Below, piece after piece: positions 1-7,366 of a DNA stretch of 13,107 nt; position 1 is the first letter of the stretch, and every line of letters begins with the position of its first letter. The notes below the pieces were generated by a model that was not told the origin of the DNA, searched no databases, and was given only the letters and a program-made list of their open reading frames with translations. The DNA is from an uncultured Blautia sp. (GTDB taxonomy: Bacteria; Bacillota; Clostridia; Lachnospirales; Lachnospiraceae). Where the stretch lies: positions 1 to 13,107 of the forward strand of contig USPF01000056.1 in NCBI GenBank assembly GCA_900556555.1, written 5' to 3'. The position numbers and the translations under genes were made by a program.

Positions 1-30
1 AATGCACCTTTTACCACTTTCCCACCTACC
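1..30 (-). promoter_or_regulatory. GTGG repeats resembling MraZ boxes, left edge
   Basis: On the minus strand the last 30 bases before the window edge carry GTGG at 25-22 and 17-14 and GGTG at 8-5, in the setting GGTGGGAAAGTGGTAAAAGG. Closely spaced GTGG/TGGG repeats just upstream of a start codon are typical of the autoregulated mraZ promoter that heads division and cell wall (dcw) clusters. A leftward promoter lies upstream at 162-190. The gene itself is outside the window, so the assignment is inference from the repeats alone; spacing here is 8 and about 10 bases, not perfectly regular. Confidence 0.35.
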
Positions 31-161
31 CCGGCACACCTAGGCAGGCCAAAATACTTCTCTTTTGTTTTTTTGAGGATGTAAAAAAGATTTCTGGATT
101 GTTTTTTGAAATGTCAAATGAATTGAATAAAGATTTCTCACAGAATTTGTTCTTTTCTCCT

Positions 162-190
162 ATTTTATCATATCTAATGACTTCTGGCAA
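162..190 (-). promoter_or_regulatory. Leftward promoter downstream of tatD
   Basis: Minus strand TTGCCA (190-185), a 17-base spacer and TAAAAT (167-162) give five of six matches at each box. It lies directly after the tatD terminator and reads toward the left edge through about 150 bases of AT-rich sequence in which I see no convincing gene. The -35 box overlaps a small inverted repeat CTGGC-AAC-GCCAG (plus 184-196) that could be an operator. The downstream gene is not visible. Confidence 0.5.
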
Positions 191-208
191 CGCCAGCCAG
201 ACCACCAC

Positions 209-249
209 AAAAAAATCCCGCCAGCACCCAATTGAGTACCAGCAGGATT
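209..249 (-). terminator. Rho-independent terminator of the ATPase-AI2E-tatD operon
   Basis: Two bases after the tatD stop the minus strand folds into a stem of about 16 pairs including several G-U pairs (arms 249-234 and 229-214) with a four-base AATT loop, followed by seven T. It is a canonical intrinsic terminator and marks the end of the operon. Confidence 0.85.
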
Positions 250-251
250 CC

Positions 252-1016
252 TTATAGTCCAAATAATTTTTTTGCATTTGTTCTAGTTATGTCAATCACT
301 TCTTCATAGGTAACGCCTTTGATTTCTGCGATTTCTTTTGCCACATAAGTAAGATACTGAGAACAATTCCGTTTTCCACGATAGGGCTCCGGTGTCAGAT
401 AAGGTGCATCTGTCTCCAGAAGCAAATAATCAAGAGGTGCATATTCCACTACTTCTTTTAATTTCTTCGCATTTTTGAAGGTCACTACCCCACCGATTCC
501 CAGATAATATCCCATGTTCATATATTCTCTGGCATGTTCCTTGGAATAGGAATAGCAGTGAATCACACCTTTTAAGCAGTCTGCTCTCTCTGCCTTCATA
601 ATATCCAGGGTATCTTTTGCTGCATCCCTGCTGTGGACAATGATGGGAAGCTCTGTTTCTTTCGCCAGATCCATCTGCCGGACAAACCATTTCTTCTGTG
701 TCTCATGATTTTCCTTGTCCCAGTAATAATCCAGCCCAATCTCACCTACAGCAACCGTTTTGGGCAAGCGGCAGTATTTGCATAACAGTTCCATTTTCTC
801 TTCATTCAGAGTTCCTACCTCATCGGGATGAACACCGATTGCTCCGTACACAAATGGATATTGCTCCATGAGTTTTACTGTGTCCTCCACACCTCGAAGA
901 GATGCACCCACATTTACAATAGTTTCTATTCCATTTTCGTGCATGGAACGGAGCAATGCATCCCTGTCCAGGTCAAAGGCTTCATCATCATAGTGTGCAT
1001 GTGTCTCAAATATCAT
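252..1016 (-). CDS. tatD: TatD family metal-dependent hydrolase/DNase
   Basis: TatD enzymes are cytoplasmic, divalent-metal-dependent TIM-barrel hydrolases of the amidohydrolase superfamily with 3'-5' exonuclease/DNase activity. The 254-residue protein is of normal length. The metal ligands can be read in order: HAH at residues 6-8, GVHP at 61-64, GEIGLDYY at 91-98 (E92), H128 in IIVHSR, H153 in VIHCYS, and ETDAPYL at 201-207 (D203). I chose ATG at 1014-1016, because the protein then begins MIFETHAH as in the family and AGAGG lies six bases upstream; a longer reading frame to 1067 lacks support. The start overlaps the end of the upstream AI-2E family gene by 11 bases, showing translational coupling. 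In many Firmicutes tatD follows metG directly; here two genes and a riboswitch separate them. Identity is secure; the physiological substrate is not known from sequence. Confidence 0.94.
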   Translation of the reverse strand: MIFETHAHYDDEAFDLDRDALLRSMHENGIETIVNVGASLRGVEDTVKLMEQYPFVYGAIGVHPDEVGTLNEEKMELLCKYCRLPKTVAVGEIGLDYYWDKENHETQKKWFVRQMDLAKETELPIIVHSRDAAKDTLDIMKAERADCLKGVIHCYSYSKEHAREYMNMGYYLGIGGVVTFKNAKKLKEVVEYAPLDYLLLETDAPYLTPEPYRGKRNCSQYLTYVAKEIAEIKGVTYEEVIDITRTNAKKLFGL

Positions 1017-2139
1017 GAATTCCTCTATCCTCCAATCTCTTATGTACCCATCCTTTAAACAGTGCATAAAGCACAGAAGAAAGCGGAATAAAGATGAGCA
1101 TTCCTACCACTCCCATGAGGCTGCCGCCCACGGTTACAGCCACCAATACCCAAATGGAAGGAAGTCCTACAGAACCGCCCACCACATGAGGATAGATGAG
1201 ATTTCCTTCTACCTGCTGCAATACAAAGAACAGAATCACGAACCCGATTGCCTGTACCGGATTTGACACAAGAATCAGGAAGGTGCCTAACACGCATCCG
1301 ATAAATGCTCCGAAAATAGGAATCAGTGCTGTAAAGGCAATGAGGACTCCCACCAGCAATGCATATGGGAAACGCAAAACACTCATGGAAACAAAGAACA
1401 TGGTTCCAAGAATCACCGCCTCCAGGCACTGCCCTGTCACAAAATTGGAAAAGGTCTTGTAGCTAAGTGCAGCCACCTGCAAAGTCTTCTCAACTGCATG
1501 GCGTGGAAGAAAGGCATAGAGCACTTTCTTCACCTGCACAGATAATTTCTCTTTTTGAAGTAAGATATAGCATGCAAACACAAATCCCACAAAGAAATTC
1601 ATCAGGGAATTGATTACTGTTTTTGCCACTGTAACGGTAGAACTCAGCACATTTCCTGCTCCGTTTTTCAGGAAGTTCACAGCACTTTGGAGAATCTTAT
1701 CCCAGTTAAATTCCAGGCTGTCAATCCACATTTCAAGTTGTTCACTGTCCGGGAAGGCTTCTGTAAGCCACTGTTCCAGTTTTGGCAGAAACGCTTCTAT
1801 GTTCTTGCTGATGCTGGCAAAGGTTGCTGCAATTTCAGGAATCACAACTACCAGAACAATCTGGAGTATTGCCACAACAAAGAGAATAGAAAGCACCAGG
1901 CTCACCGGTCTTACCAGCTTTTTCTTCTTCGCCTTGGCAAACAGTCTTCCTTCCAGAAAATGCATCGGTATATTTAGAATAAACGCCATAGCACCGCCTA
2001 GAATAAACGGAAAGACGATTCTCATTAAGAAAACAAATCCAGCCGCCAGATTTTCAATTCTCTGCACTCCAACAAGTACCAAAACTGCAAAAACAATCAG
2101 AATCATTAAGTTCTTCATGTTCTTTTTGTTCAAATCCAT
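1006..2139 (-). CDS. AI-2E family transporter (PerM/YtvI-like)
   Basis: This 377-residue membrane protein has the AI-2E family pattern: a pair of N-terminal helices (about residues 10-60), another hydrophobic helix near 80-100, a soluble amphipathic stretch (about 105-170), then a C-terminal block of about five helices carrying ALIPIFGAFIG and the hallmark VEGNLIYPHVVG at 310-321. Members have been linked to autoinducer-2 export, Na+/H+ antiport or sporulation (YtvI), so the substrate cannot be stated. The reading frame extends to a GTG at 2157, but GGGAGGG lies inside that extension five bases before ATG 2139, which makes 2139 the start. It begins 26 bases after the ATPase stop and overlaps tatD at its end, so the three genes form one transcription unit under the manganese riboswitch. 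Whether the protein itself works in metal homeostasis is open. Confidence 0.9.
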   Translation of the reverse strand: MDLNKKNMKNLMILIVFAVLVLVGVQRIENLAAGFVFLMRIVFPFILGGAMAFILNIPMHFLEGRLFAKAKKKKLVRPVSLVLSILFVVAILQIVLVVVIPEIAATFASISKNIEAFLPKLEQWLTEAFPDSEQLEMWIDSLEFNWDKILQSAVNFLKNGAGNVLSSTVTVAKTVINSLMNFFVGFVFACYILLQKEKLSVQVKKVLYAFLPRHAVEKTLQVAALSYKTFSNFVTGQCLEAVILGTMFFVSMSVLRFPYALLVGVLIAFTALIPIFGAFIGCVLGTFLILVSNPVQAIGFVILFFVLQQVEGNLIYPHVVGGSVGLPSIWVLVAVTVGGSLMGVVGMLIFIPLSSVLYALFKGWVHKRLEDRGIHDI

Positions 2140-2165
2140 AACATCCCTCCCAGGCACTTTTTTCT

Positions 2166-4772
2166 TTATTTACCGATTTTTTTGCGAATCCATTTGATAA
2201 ACTGGATAATCGGCAGATTGGCAAGAGCCAGGCCATACATAATAAATAACTGAGCAAGACTTAATGTCTGAACCTGGAAAATGCTGTGCAGCCAAGGAAC
2301 CATCATAACCGCAGTAATCAGAAGGATTCCGATACCGAAAGCACCTGCCAGATATTTGTTATTGAAAAATCTCTTTGTAAACAGAACCGGTTCGTCAGAT
2401 TTACAGTTAAATCCATGTACCAGACGGGAAGTACAAAGTGTACCAAAGGCCAGGGTAGAAGCCAGCAGAGGACTTTCCTGATAGCCGATATAAAATCCAA
2501 TCATGGTCATAACACCGATTACAAGACCTTCAATTCCGATTTTGGAAAGGAAATTCTTGGTGAGAATGGATTCGTTCATTGGTCTTGGTTTTTCATTCAT
2601 TACAGATTTAGTATGTGGTTCCAGTCCCAGTGCAATCGCAGGGAGACTGTCTGTAAGAAGGTTGATAAACAGCAGGTGAACCGGTGCAAATGGTACCGGC
2701 AAGTTTGCAATGGATGCATACAGCACTGCCAGAATTCCTGCAAAGTTTCCTGATAACAGGAACTGAATCGCACTCTTGATGTTTCTGTAAACATTACGTC
2801 CGTTTTCTACTGCTTTAACAATAGTCGCAAAGTTGTCATCTGTCAATATCATAGATGCAGCATCTTTGGAAACTTCTGTTCCTGTGATACCCATAGCCAC
2901 ACCGATATCTGCCTGTTTCAGCGCCGGCGCATCGTTTACACCGTCACCTGTCATAGATACGATATTTCCTTTTTCCTGCCATGCGCGGACAATACGGATT
3001 TTGTGTTCTGGTGAAACACGGGCATATACGGAAATACCTTCAACGAAATCTTTCAGCTCTTCGTCTGTCATATTTTCAATCACAGCACCTTCACAAGCCT
3101 CAGATTCATCTTTCAGGATACCGATTCTCTTAGCAATTGCTGCTGCTGTTACCTTGTGGTCTCCAGTAATCATAATAGGTTTGATGCCGGCCTTAATACA
3201 TTCTGCAACGGCATCTTTTGATTCTTCTCTCGGCGGATCCATCATTGCGATTAAACCAAGGAAGGTCATGTCATGTTCGTCTTCTACGGTAAGTGTGGAA
3301 CCTTCCGGCACATCTTTGTAAGCAAAGGCAAGAACACGAAGGCCGTTCTTGGAAAACTTCTGGTTCTGTGCTTCAATATCCTGGATATCCTGCTGGGTAA
3401 TTGGCTCTGCCTTTCCGTTTTTCTGAATCATGGTCACTCTTCCAAGGAGTACATCCACGGCACCTTTTGTAACCATGGTAGAACCTCTTTTCAGTGTATG
3501 CAGAGTGGACATCAGTTTTCTGTCACTGTCAAAAGGCACTTCACTGAATCTTGGGTATTTGGTTCTCACTGCTTCCGCAGGAACTCCTAATTTATCTCCC
3601 TGATTAATAAGAGCAGTCTCTGTTGGATCACCAATCTCTTCTCCGTTTTTGTTTGTGGAGTCATTGCACAAAATACTATGACGAAGAAGCTGTTTCTGCT
3701 GTTTATCATCCAGGTCAATGTCTTCTGCTGCGATTTCCTTTCCGTCTACATAATAGTATTCTACGGTCATTTTATTCTGTGTCAGAGTACCTGTCTTATC
3801 AGAACAGATAATGGACACGCTTCCCAGACCTTCCACGGCCTGAAGTTTACGGACAATGGCATGTTCTTTTGCCATTTTCTGTGTACCAAAGGACAATACA
3901 ATGGTAACAATCGAACTGAGTGCTTCCGGAATAGCTGCTACCGCTAAGGCTACTGCAAAGAGGAAAGCATCTCCCATGGATTCGCCTCTGATTACGCTGA
4001 TTCCAAATAAGATGGCACAGAATACCAGGATTAAAATAGAAAGCTTCTGTCCGAAATTATCCAGGTTCATCTGAAGAGGTGTTTTCTTCTCTGAAGTATT
4101 TTTCAGAAGTTTTGCTATTTTTCCAACTTCTGTTTCCATACCAATGGCCGTTACCAGGAAGGAACCACGGCCGTAAGAAACAAAGCTTCCGGAATATACC
4201 ATGTTCGTTCTGTCACCAAGAGGAACCTCACCGCTGATTTCTTCTTCGGTCTTATCTACTCCAAGGCTCTCTCCTGTGAGGGCACTTTCATCTACTTTCA
4301 GGCTGGCATTTTCCAGAATACGTCCGTCAGCCGGAACGTAATCTCCTGCCTCCAGCATGACAATATCACCGATGGTTACCTCTGAAGATGGAACTTTGAT
4401 CACATCTCCGTTACGAAATACTTTTGCCTCCGGCCCTGACATGGCTTTCAAACTGTCCAAAGACTGTTCTGCCTTTACGGTCTGTACGGTTCCCAGAATA
4501 GCATTCATAGTAATAACCACCAGAATAACAATGGCACTTTCCACTTCACCAAGAAGACCGGAAACAACAGCTGCAACAATCAGGATGATTACCAGAAAAT
4601 CCTTAAATTGTTCCAGAAAAATCTGAGGAATGGATTTCTTCTTTTCTTCCACCAGTGCATTAGGACCATACTTTTTCTGATTTTGCTTAATCTGATCCTC
4701 ACTGAGCGGATGGGTGCTGCCGTTTACGGCTTTTTGAGCTTCTGTTCTTGACATCTGATAATACTCTTTCAT
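2166..4772 (-). CDS. P2-type cation-transporting ATPase, probable Mn2+ (Ca2+) exporter
   Basis: An 868-residue P-type ATPase of the SERCA/PMCA-like class in the cell membrane, using ATP to expel a divalent cation. Visible motifs: TGES at 166-169 (dephosphorylation), PEALS at 282-286 in M4, phosphorylated D325 in DKTGTLT, DPPR at 512-515, TGD at 536-538, TGDGVNDAP at 608-616, NFAG at 676-679 in M5 and NLLTD at 704-708 in M6. Length is normal for the class and there is no heavy-metal CXXC domain. The start at 4772 has GGAGG eight bases upstream; a longer frame to 4835 runs into the leader and is rejected. Cation site II residues (M4 Glu283, Asn704, Asp708) are kept, but the position of SERCA Glu771 in site I is Gly679, suggesting a single ion site. 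Such pumps are usually annotated as calcium ATPases; the yybP-ykoY riboswitch in the leader favours manganese export, as described for Lactococcus YoaB and pneumococcal MgtA. The substrate is inference. Confidence 0.94.
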   Translation of the reverse strand: MKEYYQMSRTEAQKAVNGSTHPLSEDQIKQNQKKYGPNALVEEKKKSIPQIFLEQFKDFLVIILIVAAVVSGLLGEVESAIVILVVITMNAILGTVQTVKAEQSLDSLKAMSGPEAKVFRNGDVIKVPSSEVTIGDIVMLEAGDYVPADGRILENASLKVDESALTGESLGVDKTEEEISGEVPLGDRTNMVYSGSFVSYGRGSFLVTAIGMETEVGKIAKLLKNTSEKKTPLQMNLDNFGQKLSILILVFCAILFGISVIRGESMGDAFLFAVALAVAAIPEALSSIVTIVLSFGTQKMAKEHAIVRKLQAVEGLGSVSIICSDKTGTLTQNKMTVEYYYVDGKEIAAEDIDLDDKQQKQLLRHSILCNDSTNKNGEEIGDPTETALINQGDKLGVPAEAVRTKYPRFSEVPFDSDRKLMSTLHTLKRGSTMVTKGAVDVLLGRVTMIQKNGKAEPITQQDIQDIEAQNQKFSKNGLRVLAFAYKDVPEGSTLTVEDEHDMTFLGLIAMMDPPREESKDAVAECIKAGIKPIMITGDHKVTAAAIAKRIGILKDESEACEGAVIENMTDEELKDFVEGISVYARVSPEHKIRIVRAWQEKGNIVSMTGDGVNDAPALKQADIGVAMGITGTEVSKDAASMILTDDNFATIVKAVENGRNVYRNIKSAIQFLLSGNFAGILAVLYASIANLPVPFAPVHLLFINLLTDSLPAIALGLEPHTKSVMNEKPRPMNESILTKNFLSKIGIEGLVIGVMTMIGFYIGYQESPLLASTLAFGTLCTSRLVHGFNCKSDEPVLFTKRFFNNKYLAGAFGIGILLITAVMMVPWLHSIFQVQTLSLAQLFIMYGLALANLPIIQFIKWIRKKIGK

Positions 4773-4845
4773 GAATTTTCCTCCGTTCATTTTTATTATA
4801 GTGTGCTTCGTAAAGGTCTTTCTATGCCACAGCATTTCAGAAAGT

Positions 4846-4894
4846 AAAAAGCGAGACCTTTACTGCACAGTCTGCTATGCAATAAAAGTCTCGC
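4846..4894 (-). terminator. Riboswitch expression-platform terminator
   Basis: On the minus strand GCGAGAC...GCATAG (4894-4875) pairs with CTGTGC...GTCTCGC (4870-4851), about 20 pairs around a short loop, followed by TTTTT. The 5' arm contains CTTTTATT at 4888-4881, the same bases that close helix P1 of the upstream aptamer. P1 and terminator are therefore mutually exclusive: ligand-bound aptamer should block termination and turn the operon on. Confidence 0.87.
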
Positions 4895-4980
4895 TGTTTC
4901 ATCACGACACGGACGAGAAAATTCTCATCGAGATTGACGACGCCGTAAACACCTGTTGGTGCCAGCTACTCCCTTTCATT
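4881..4980 (-). promoter_or_regulatory. yybP-ykoY manganese riboswitch aptamer
   Basis: The minus-strand leader reads AATGAAAGGGAGTAGC at its start (4980-4965), GTCGTCAAT in the middle and AGCGAGACTTTTATT near its end. These match the conserved first loop (GGGGAGUAGC), the GUCGUCAAU strand and the AGCAAGACCUUU end of the crystallised Lactococcus lactis yybP-ykoY element, in the same order and at nearly the same spacing. Helix P1 is AAUGAAAG with CUUUUAUU, eight pairs. The family binds Mn2+ (with Mg2+) at the docked loops L1 and L3. The transcription start predicted from the promoter falls at or next to the first aptamer base. One departure from consensus: GGG where GGGG is usual. Confidence 0.9.
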
Positions 4981-4987
4981 AAAGAGA

Positions 4988-5016
4988 ATAATAAAGGACA
5001 GAAAGGCGGTTGTCAA
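4988..5016 (-). promoter_or_regulatory. Sigma-A promoter of the riboswitch-ATPase operon
   Basis: Minus strand TTGACA (5016-5011), 17 bases, TATTAT (4993-4988). The -35 box matches consensus fully and the -10 box in five of six bases. It sits 14 bases after the metG stop, so the ATPase operon can be transcribed independently of metG. No terminator for metG is evident between the two. Confidence 0.82.
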
Positions 5017-5029
5017 TAGGAAAATTTTT

Positions 5030-6988
5030 TTAGCAGATTTCTGCACCTGCCGGCATATCTTTGTCTGGTGTCATAAGTGCCAGTTCTCCGTCAAATCCTT
5101 CTGCACAGAGAATCATTCCCTCAGACAGTACACCTGCCAGTTTTGCAGGTTTTAAGTTCACCAGAACCATCACTTTCTTGCCCACCATGTCTTCTGGTGC
5201 GTAGTTGGATTTAATGCCTGATACAATTTGTTTTACCTGGCTTCCGATTTTTACCTGAGAGCAAAGAAGTTTTTTGGATTTTTTCACTGCTTCGCAGGCA
5301 ATGATTTCTCCTACCTGGAACTGCATTTTCATGAAATCATCAAAAGTCACTTCTGGTTTTGCTTCAATATCAACCACAGGAGCTTCTTCTTTTTCTTCTT
5401 CTGGCTGTGCATCCTGTGCTCTCATTTCTTCCACTTTTGCCATGACTTCTTTTACATCAAGGCGTGCAAAGAGGATTTCTGGTTTCTCAGTAACTTTATT
5501 TCCGGATGGATACAATCCAAAGGTATCCAGTTCTTCATATGTTCTCTTATTAGCATTTAACTGAGCCAGAATCTTGCCTGTAGTGTCCGGCATAAAGGAT
5601 TCCAGTAAGGAAGCACCGATGCAGATTCCTTCTACCAGGTTGTACAGCACTTCTGCCAGACGGTCTTTCTTATCTTCGTCTTTTGCCAGTGCCCATGGCA
5701 TAGTTTCGTCAATATATTTGTTGCAGCGTTTAAATAAGGTGAAGATTTCAGTGATTGCATCTGCCACACGAAGTTCTTCCATCTTAGCTGCTACCTTTGC
5801 CTTTGTTCCCAGAACTACGGCTTTTAATTCTTCATCTACCGGCTCGCACACACCTGTACTCTTTACTACACCATCAAAGTATTTATTGGACATGGAAATG
5901 GTTCTGTTTACCAGGTTTCCAAGGGTATTTGCCAGTTCAGAATTCAGTCTCTCTACCATTAATTCCCAGGTAATCACACCATCGTTTTCAAATGGCATTT
6001 CGTGAAGCACGAAATAACGTACTGCATCTACTCCGAAGAAATCCACCAACTGATCTGCATACAGAACATTTCCTTTAGATTTACTCATTTTTCCATCACC
6101 CTGAAGCAGCCATGGATGTCCGAATACCTGTTTCGGCAGTGGCAGATCAAGTGCCATAAGGAAGATTGGCCAGTAAATGGTATGGAAACGGATAATGTCT
6201 TTTCCAATCAGATGAAGGTCTGCAGGCCAGTCTTTTTTGAACTGTTCTGTGCTTTCTCCGTCACAGTCATATCCGATTCCTGTAATGTAGTTTGTCAATG
6301 CATCCAGCCATACATAAACAACGTGTTTCGGGTCAAAGTCTACTGGAATTCCCCATTTGAAAGAAGTTCTGGACACACACAGATCCTGAAGTCCCGGAAG
6401 AAGGAAGTTGTTCATCATTTCATTCTTTCTGGAAACCGGCTGGATAAATTCCGGATGTTCATTGATGTGGTCAATGAGTCTCTGTGCATATTTGCTCATT
6501 CTGAAGAAGTATGCTTCTTCTTTTGCAGGTGTTACAGGGCGTCCACAGTCCGGGCATTTGCCGTCTACTAACTGAGATTCTGTGAAGAAGGATTCACATG
6601 GAGTACAGTACATTCCTTCATAATATCCTTTGTAGATATCTCCCTGGTCATACAGCTTTTTAAAGATTTTCTGTACCTGTTTTTCATGATCTGCATCTGT
6701 GGTACGGATAAATTTGTCATAAGATGTGTTCATCAAATCCCAGATGTTTTTGATTTCTCCTGCAACACTGTCTACGAATTCTTTACAAGTTACACCAGCT
6801 TCTGCTGCCTTTAACTCAATTTTCTGTCCGTGTTCATCTGTTCCAGTCTGGAAGAATACATCGTATCCCTGCTGTCTTTTGAATCTGGCAATACTGTCAG
6901 CCAGAACTGCTTCATAAGTATTTCCAATGTGTGGTTTGCCTGATGTATAGGCAATGGCTGTGGTAATATAATATTTTTTCTTATCCAT
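5030..6988 (-). CDS. metG: Methionine--tRNA ligase
   Basis: Charges tRNA-Met with methionine in the cytoplasm; essential. The 652-residue protein shows the class I signature as HIGN at 20-23, a zinc knuckle with C128, C131, C145 and C148 (CTPC and CPDC), the WLDALTNY substrate stretch at 227-234 and KMSKS at 300-304. After the helical anticodon-binding domain there is an acidic linker and then a C-terminal Trbp111/EMAP-type tRNA-binding domain (about 547-652, with FQVGEI and LKPAKLAGVLSEGM), which usually allows dimerisation. ATG 6988 has AAGGAGG about eight bases upstream. It is a single gene behind a T-box leader, so uncharged tRNA-Met should raise its transcription. No frameshift or missing key residue seen. 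Confidence 0.98.
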   Translation of the reverse strand: MDKKKYYITTAIAYTSGKPHIGNTYEAVLADSIARFKRQQGYDVFFQTGTDEHGQKIELKAAEAGVTCKEFVDSVAGEIKNIWDLMNTSYDKFIRTTDADHEKQVQKIFKKLYDQGDIYKGYYEGMYCTPCESFFTESQLVDGKCPDCGRPVTPAKEEAYFFRMSKYAQRLIDHINEHPEFIQPVSRKNEMMNNFLLPGLQDLCVSRTSFKWGIPVDFDPKHVVYVWLDALTNYITGIGYDCDGESTEQFKKDWPADLHLIGKDIIRFHTIYWPIFLMALDLPLPKQVFGHPWLLQGDGKMSKSKGNVLYADQLVDFFGVDAVRYFVLHEMPFENDGVITWELMVERLNSELANTLGNLVNRTISMSNKYFDGVVKSTGVCEPVDEELKAVVLGTKAKVAAKMEELRVADAITEIFTLFKRCNKYIDETMPWALAKDEDKKDRLAEVLYNLVEGICIGASLLESFMPDTTGKILAQLNANKRTYEELDTFGLYPSGNKVTEKPEILFARLDVKEVMAKVEEMRAQDAQPEEEKEEAPVVDIEAKPEVTFDDFMKMQFQVGEIIACEAVKKSKKLLCSQVKIGSQVKQIVSGIKSNYAPEDMVGKKVMVLVNLKPAKLAGVLSEGMILCAEGFDGELALMTPDKDMPAGAEIC

Positions 6989-7035
6989 TTTGGATTCCTC
7001 CTTTTTTGTTAATAGGAAACAATTTCCTATGATAT

Positions 7036-7073
7036 AAAAAAACCCGTCTTCCCTGTTTCCAAAGAAGACGAGT
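7036..7073 (-). terminator. T-box terminator hairpin
   Basis: Minus strand ACTCGTCTTC (7073-7064) pairs with GAAGACGGGT (7051-7042), ten pairs with one G-U, followed by a run of seven T. The 5' arm ACUCGUCUUC is also the 3' strand of the antiterminator, as expected in a T-box. Confidence 0.9.
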
Positions 7074-7312
7074 TGTATTTACCCGTGTTACCACTTCTGT
7101 TCGTCTGTATTTCGCAATACAAACCTCTTGGGGTACATCCATACCCTCCCGCTATAACAGGCGGAACCTGTCGCAGCCTAGGCATATACATACTTCGGTG
7201 CGCCTCTCAAAAGCCATCTTCCACGTATTTCCATCTGCTTCCTCTCAGCATATTTTTTATAGAAGCTTCTCTGTAGGACTTCTCTACGTGTACTCTCTTT
7301 ATCATCGTGTTT
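7036..7312 (-). promoter_or_regulatory. T-box leader, tRNA-Met responsive, upstream of metG
   Basis: The leader starts with the stem I signature ACGATGATAAAGAGAGTA and has a loop-E partner GAA on the far side of stem I, followed at 7217-7215 by AUG, the expected methionine specifier codon. The T-box core AGAAGTGGTAACACGG lies at 7098-7083. The antiterminator can be drawn: AGAAG with CUUCU, the bulge UGGUAAC, then ACGGGU with ACUCGU. The bulge begins UGGU, which pairs with an ACCA tRNA end, in line with the A discriminator of tRNA-Met. Uncharged tRNA-Met should stabilise the antiterminator and let RNA polymerase reach metG. The 5' boundary is approximate. Plus-strand reading frames here are not genes. 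Confidence 0.92.
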
Positions 7313-7313
7313 T

Positions 7314-7354
7314 CCTATACTAGCAATGCTAACATAGTTACAAAGATTTGTAAA
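7314..7354 (-). promoter_or_regulatory. Candidate promoter of the metG T-box leader
   Basis: Two overlapping candidates are visible on the minus strand: TTTACA (7354-7349), 17 bases, TAGCAT (7331-7326); or TTGTAA (7343-7338), 18 bases, TATAGG (7319-7314). Neither is strong. The region also contains a perfect inverted repeat TTACAAA-TC-TTTGTAA (7353-7338) and TAGCA-T-TGCTA. A promoter must lie near here because the leader begins just downstream, but the exact boxes are uncertain. Confidence 0.4.
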
Positions 7355-7366
7355 GTGGTACTTTTA

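Noticed and set aside
112..117. TTGACA on the minus strand in the left intergenic region
   Set aside because: No acceptable -10 box at 16-18 bases downstream; the pair at 162-190 is better on both boxes.
26..277. Minus-strand reading frame of 83 codons across the left intergenic region
   Set aside because: It starts inside tatD, contains the tatD terminator and the leftward promoter, has low-complexity AT-rich composition and no ribosome binding site.
1610..2197. Long plus-strand reading frame of 195 codons opposite the AI-2E family gene
   Set aside because: It is a shadow of a well-supported membrane protein; the translation has no recognisable domain and is rich in I, T, S and R, as expected of antisense to hydrophobic codons.
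4771..5019. Plus-strand reading frame of 82 codons between metG and the ATPase
   Set aside because: It is the complement of the manganese riboswitch, its terminator and promoter.
5025..5050. Possible metG terminator (GCAG/CTGC at the stop codon)
   Set aside because: The stem is only four or five pairs within the coding end and is followed by A, not T, on the transcribed strand.
7073..7276. Plus-strand reading frame of 67 codons upstream of metG
   Set aside because: It lies wholly within the T-box leader, whose specifier, antiterminator and terminator explain the sequence.
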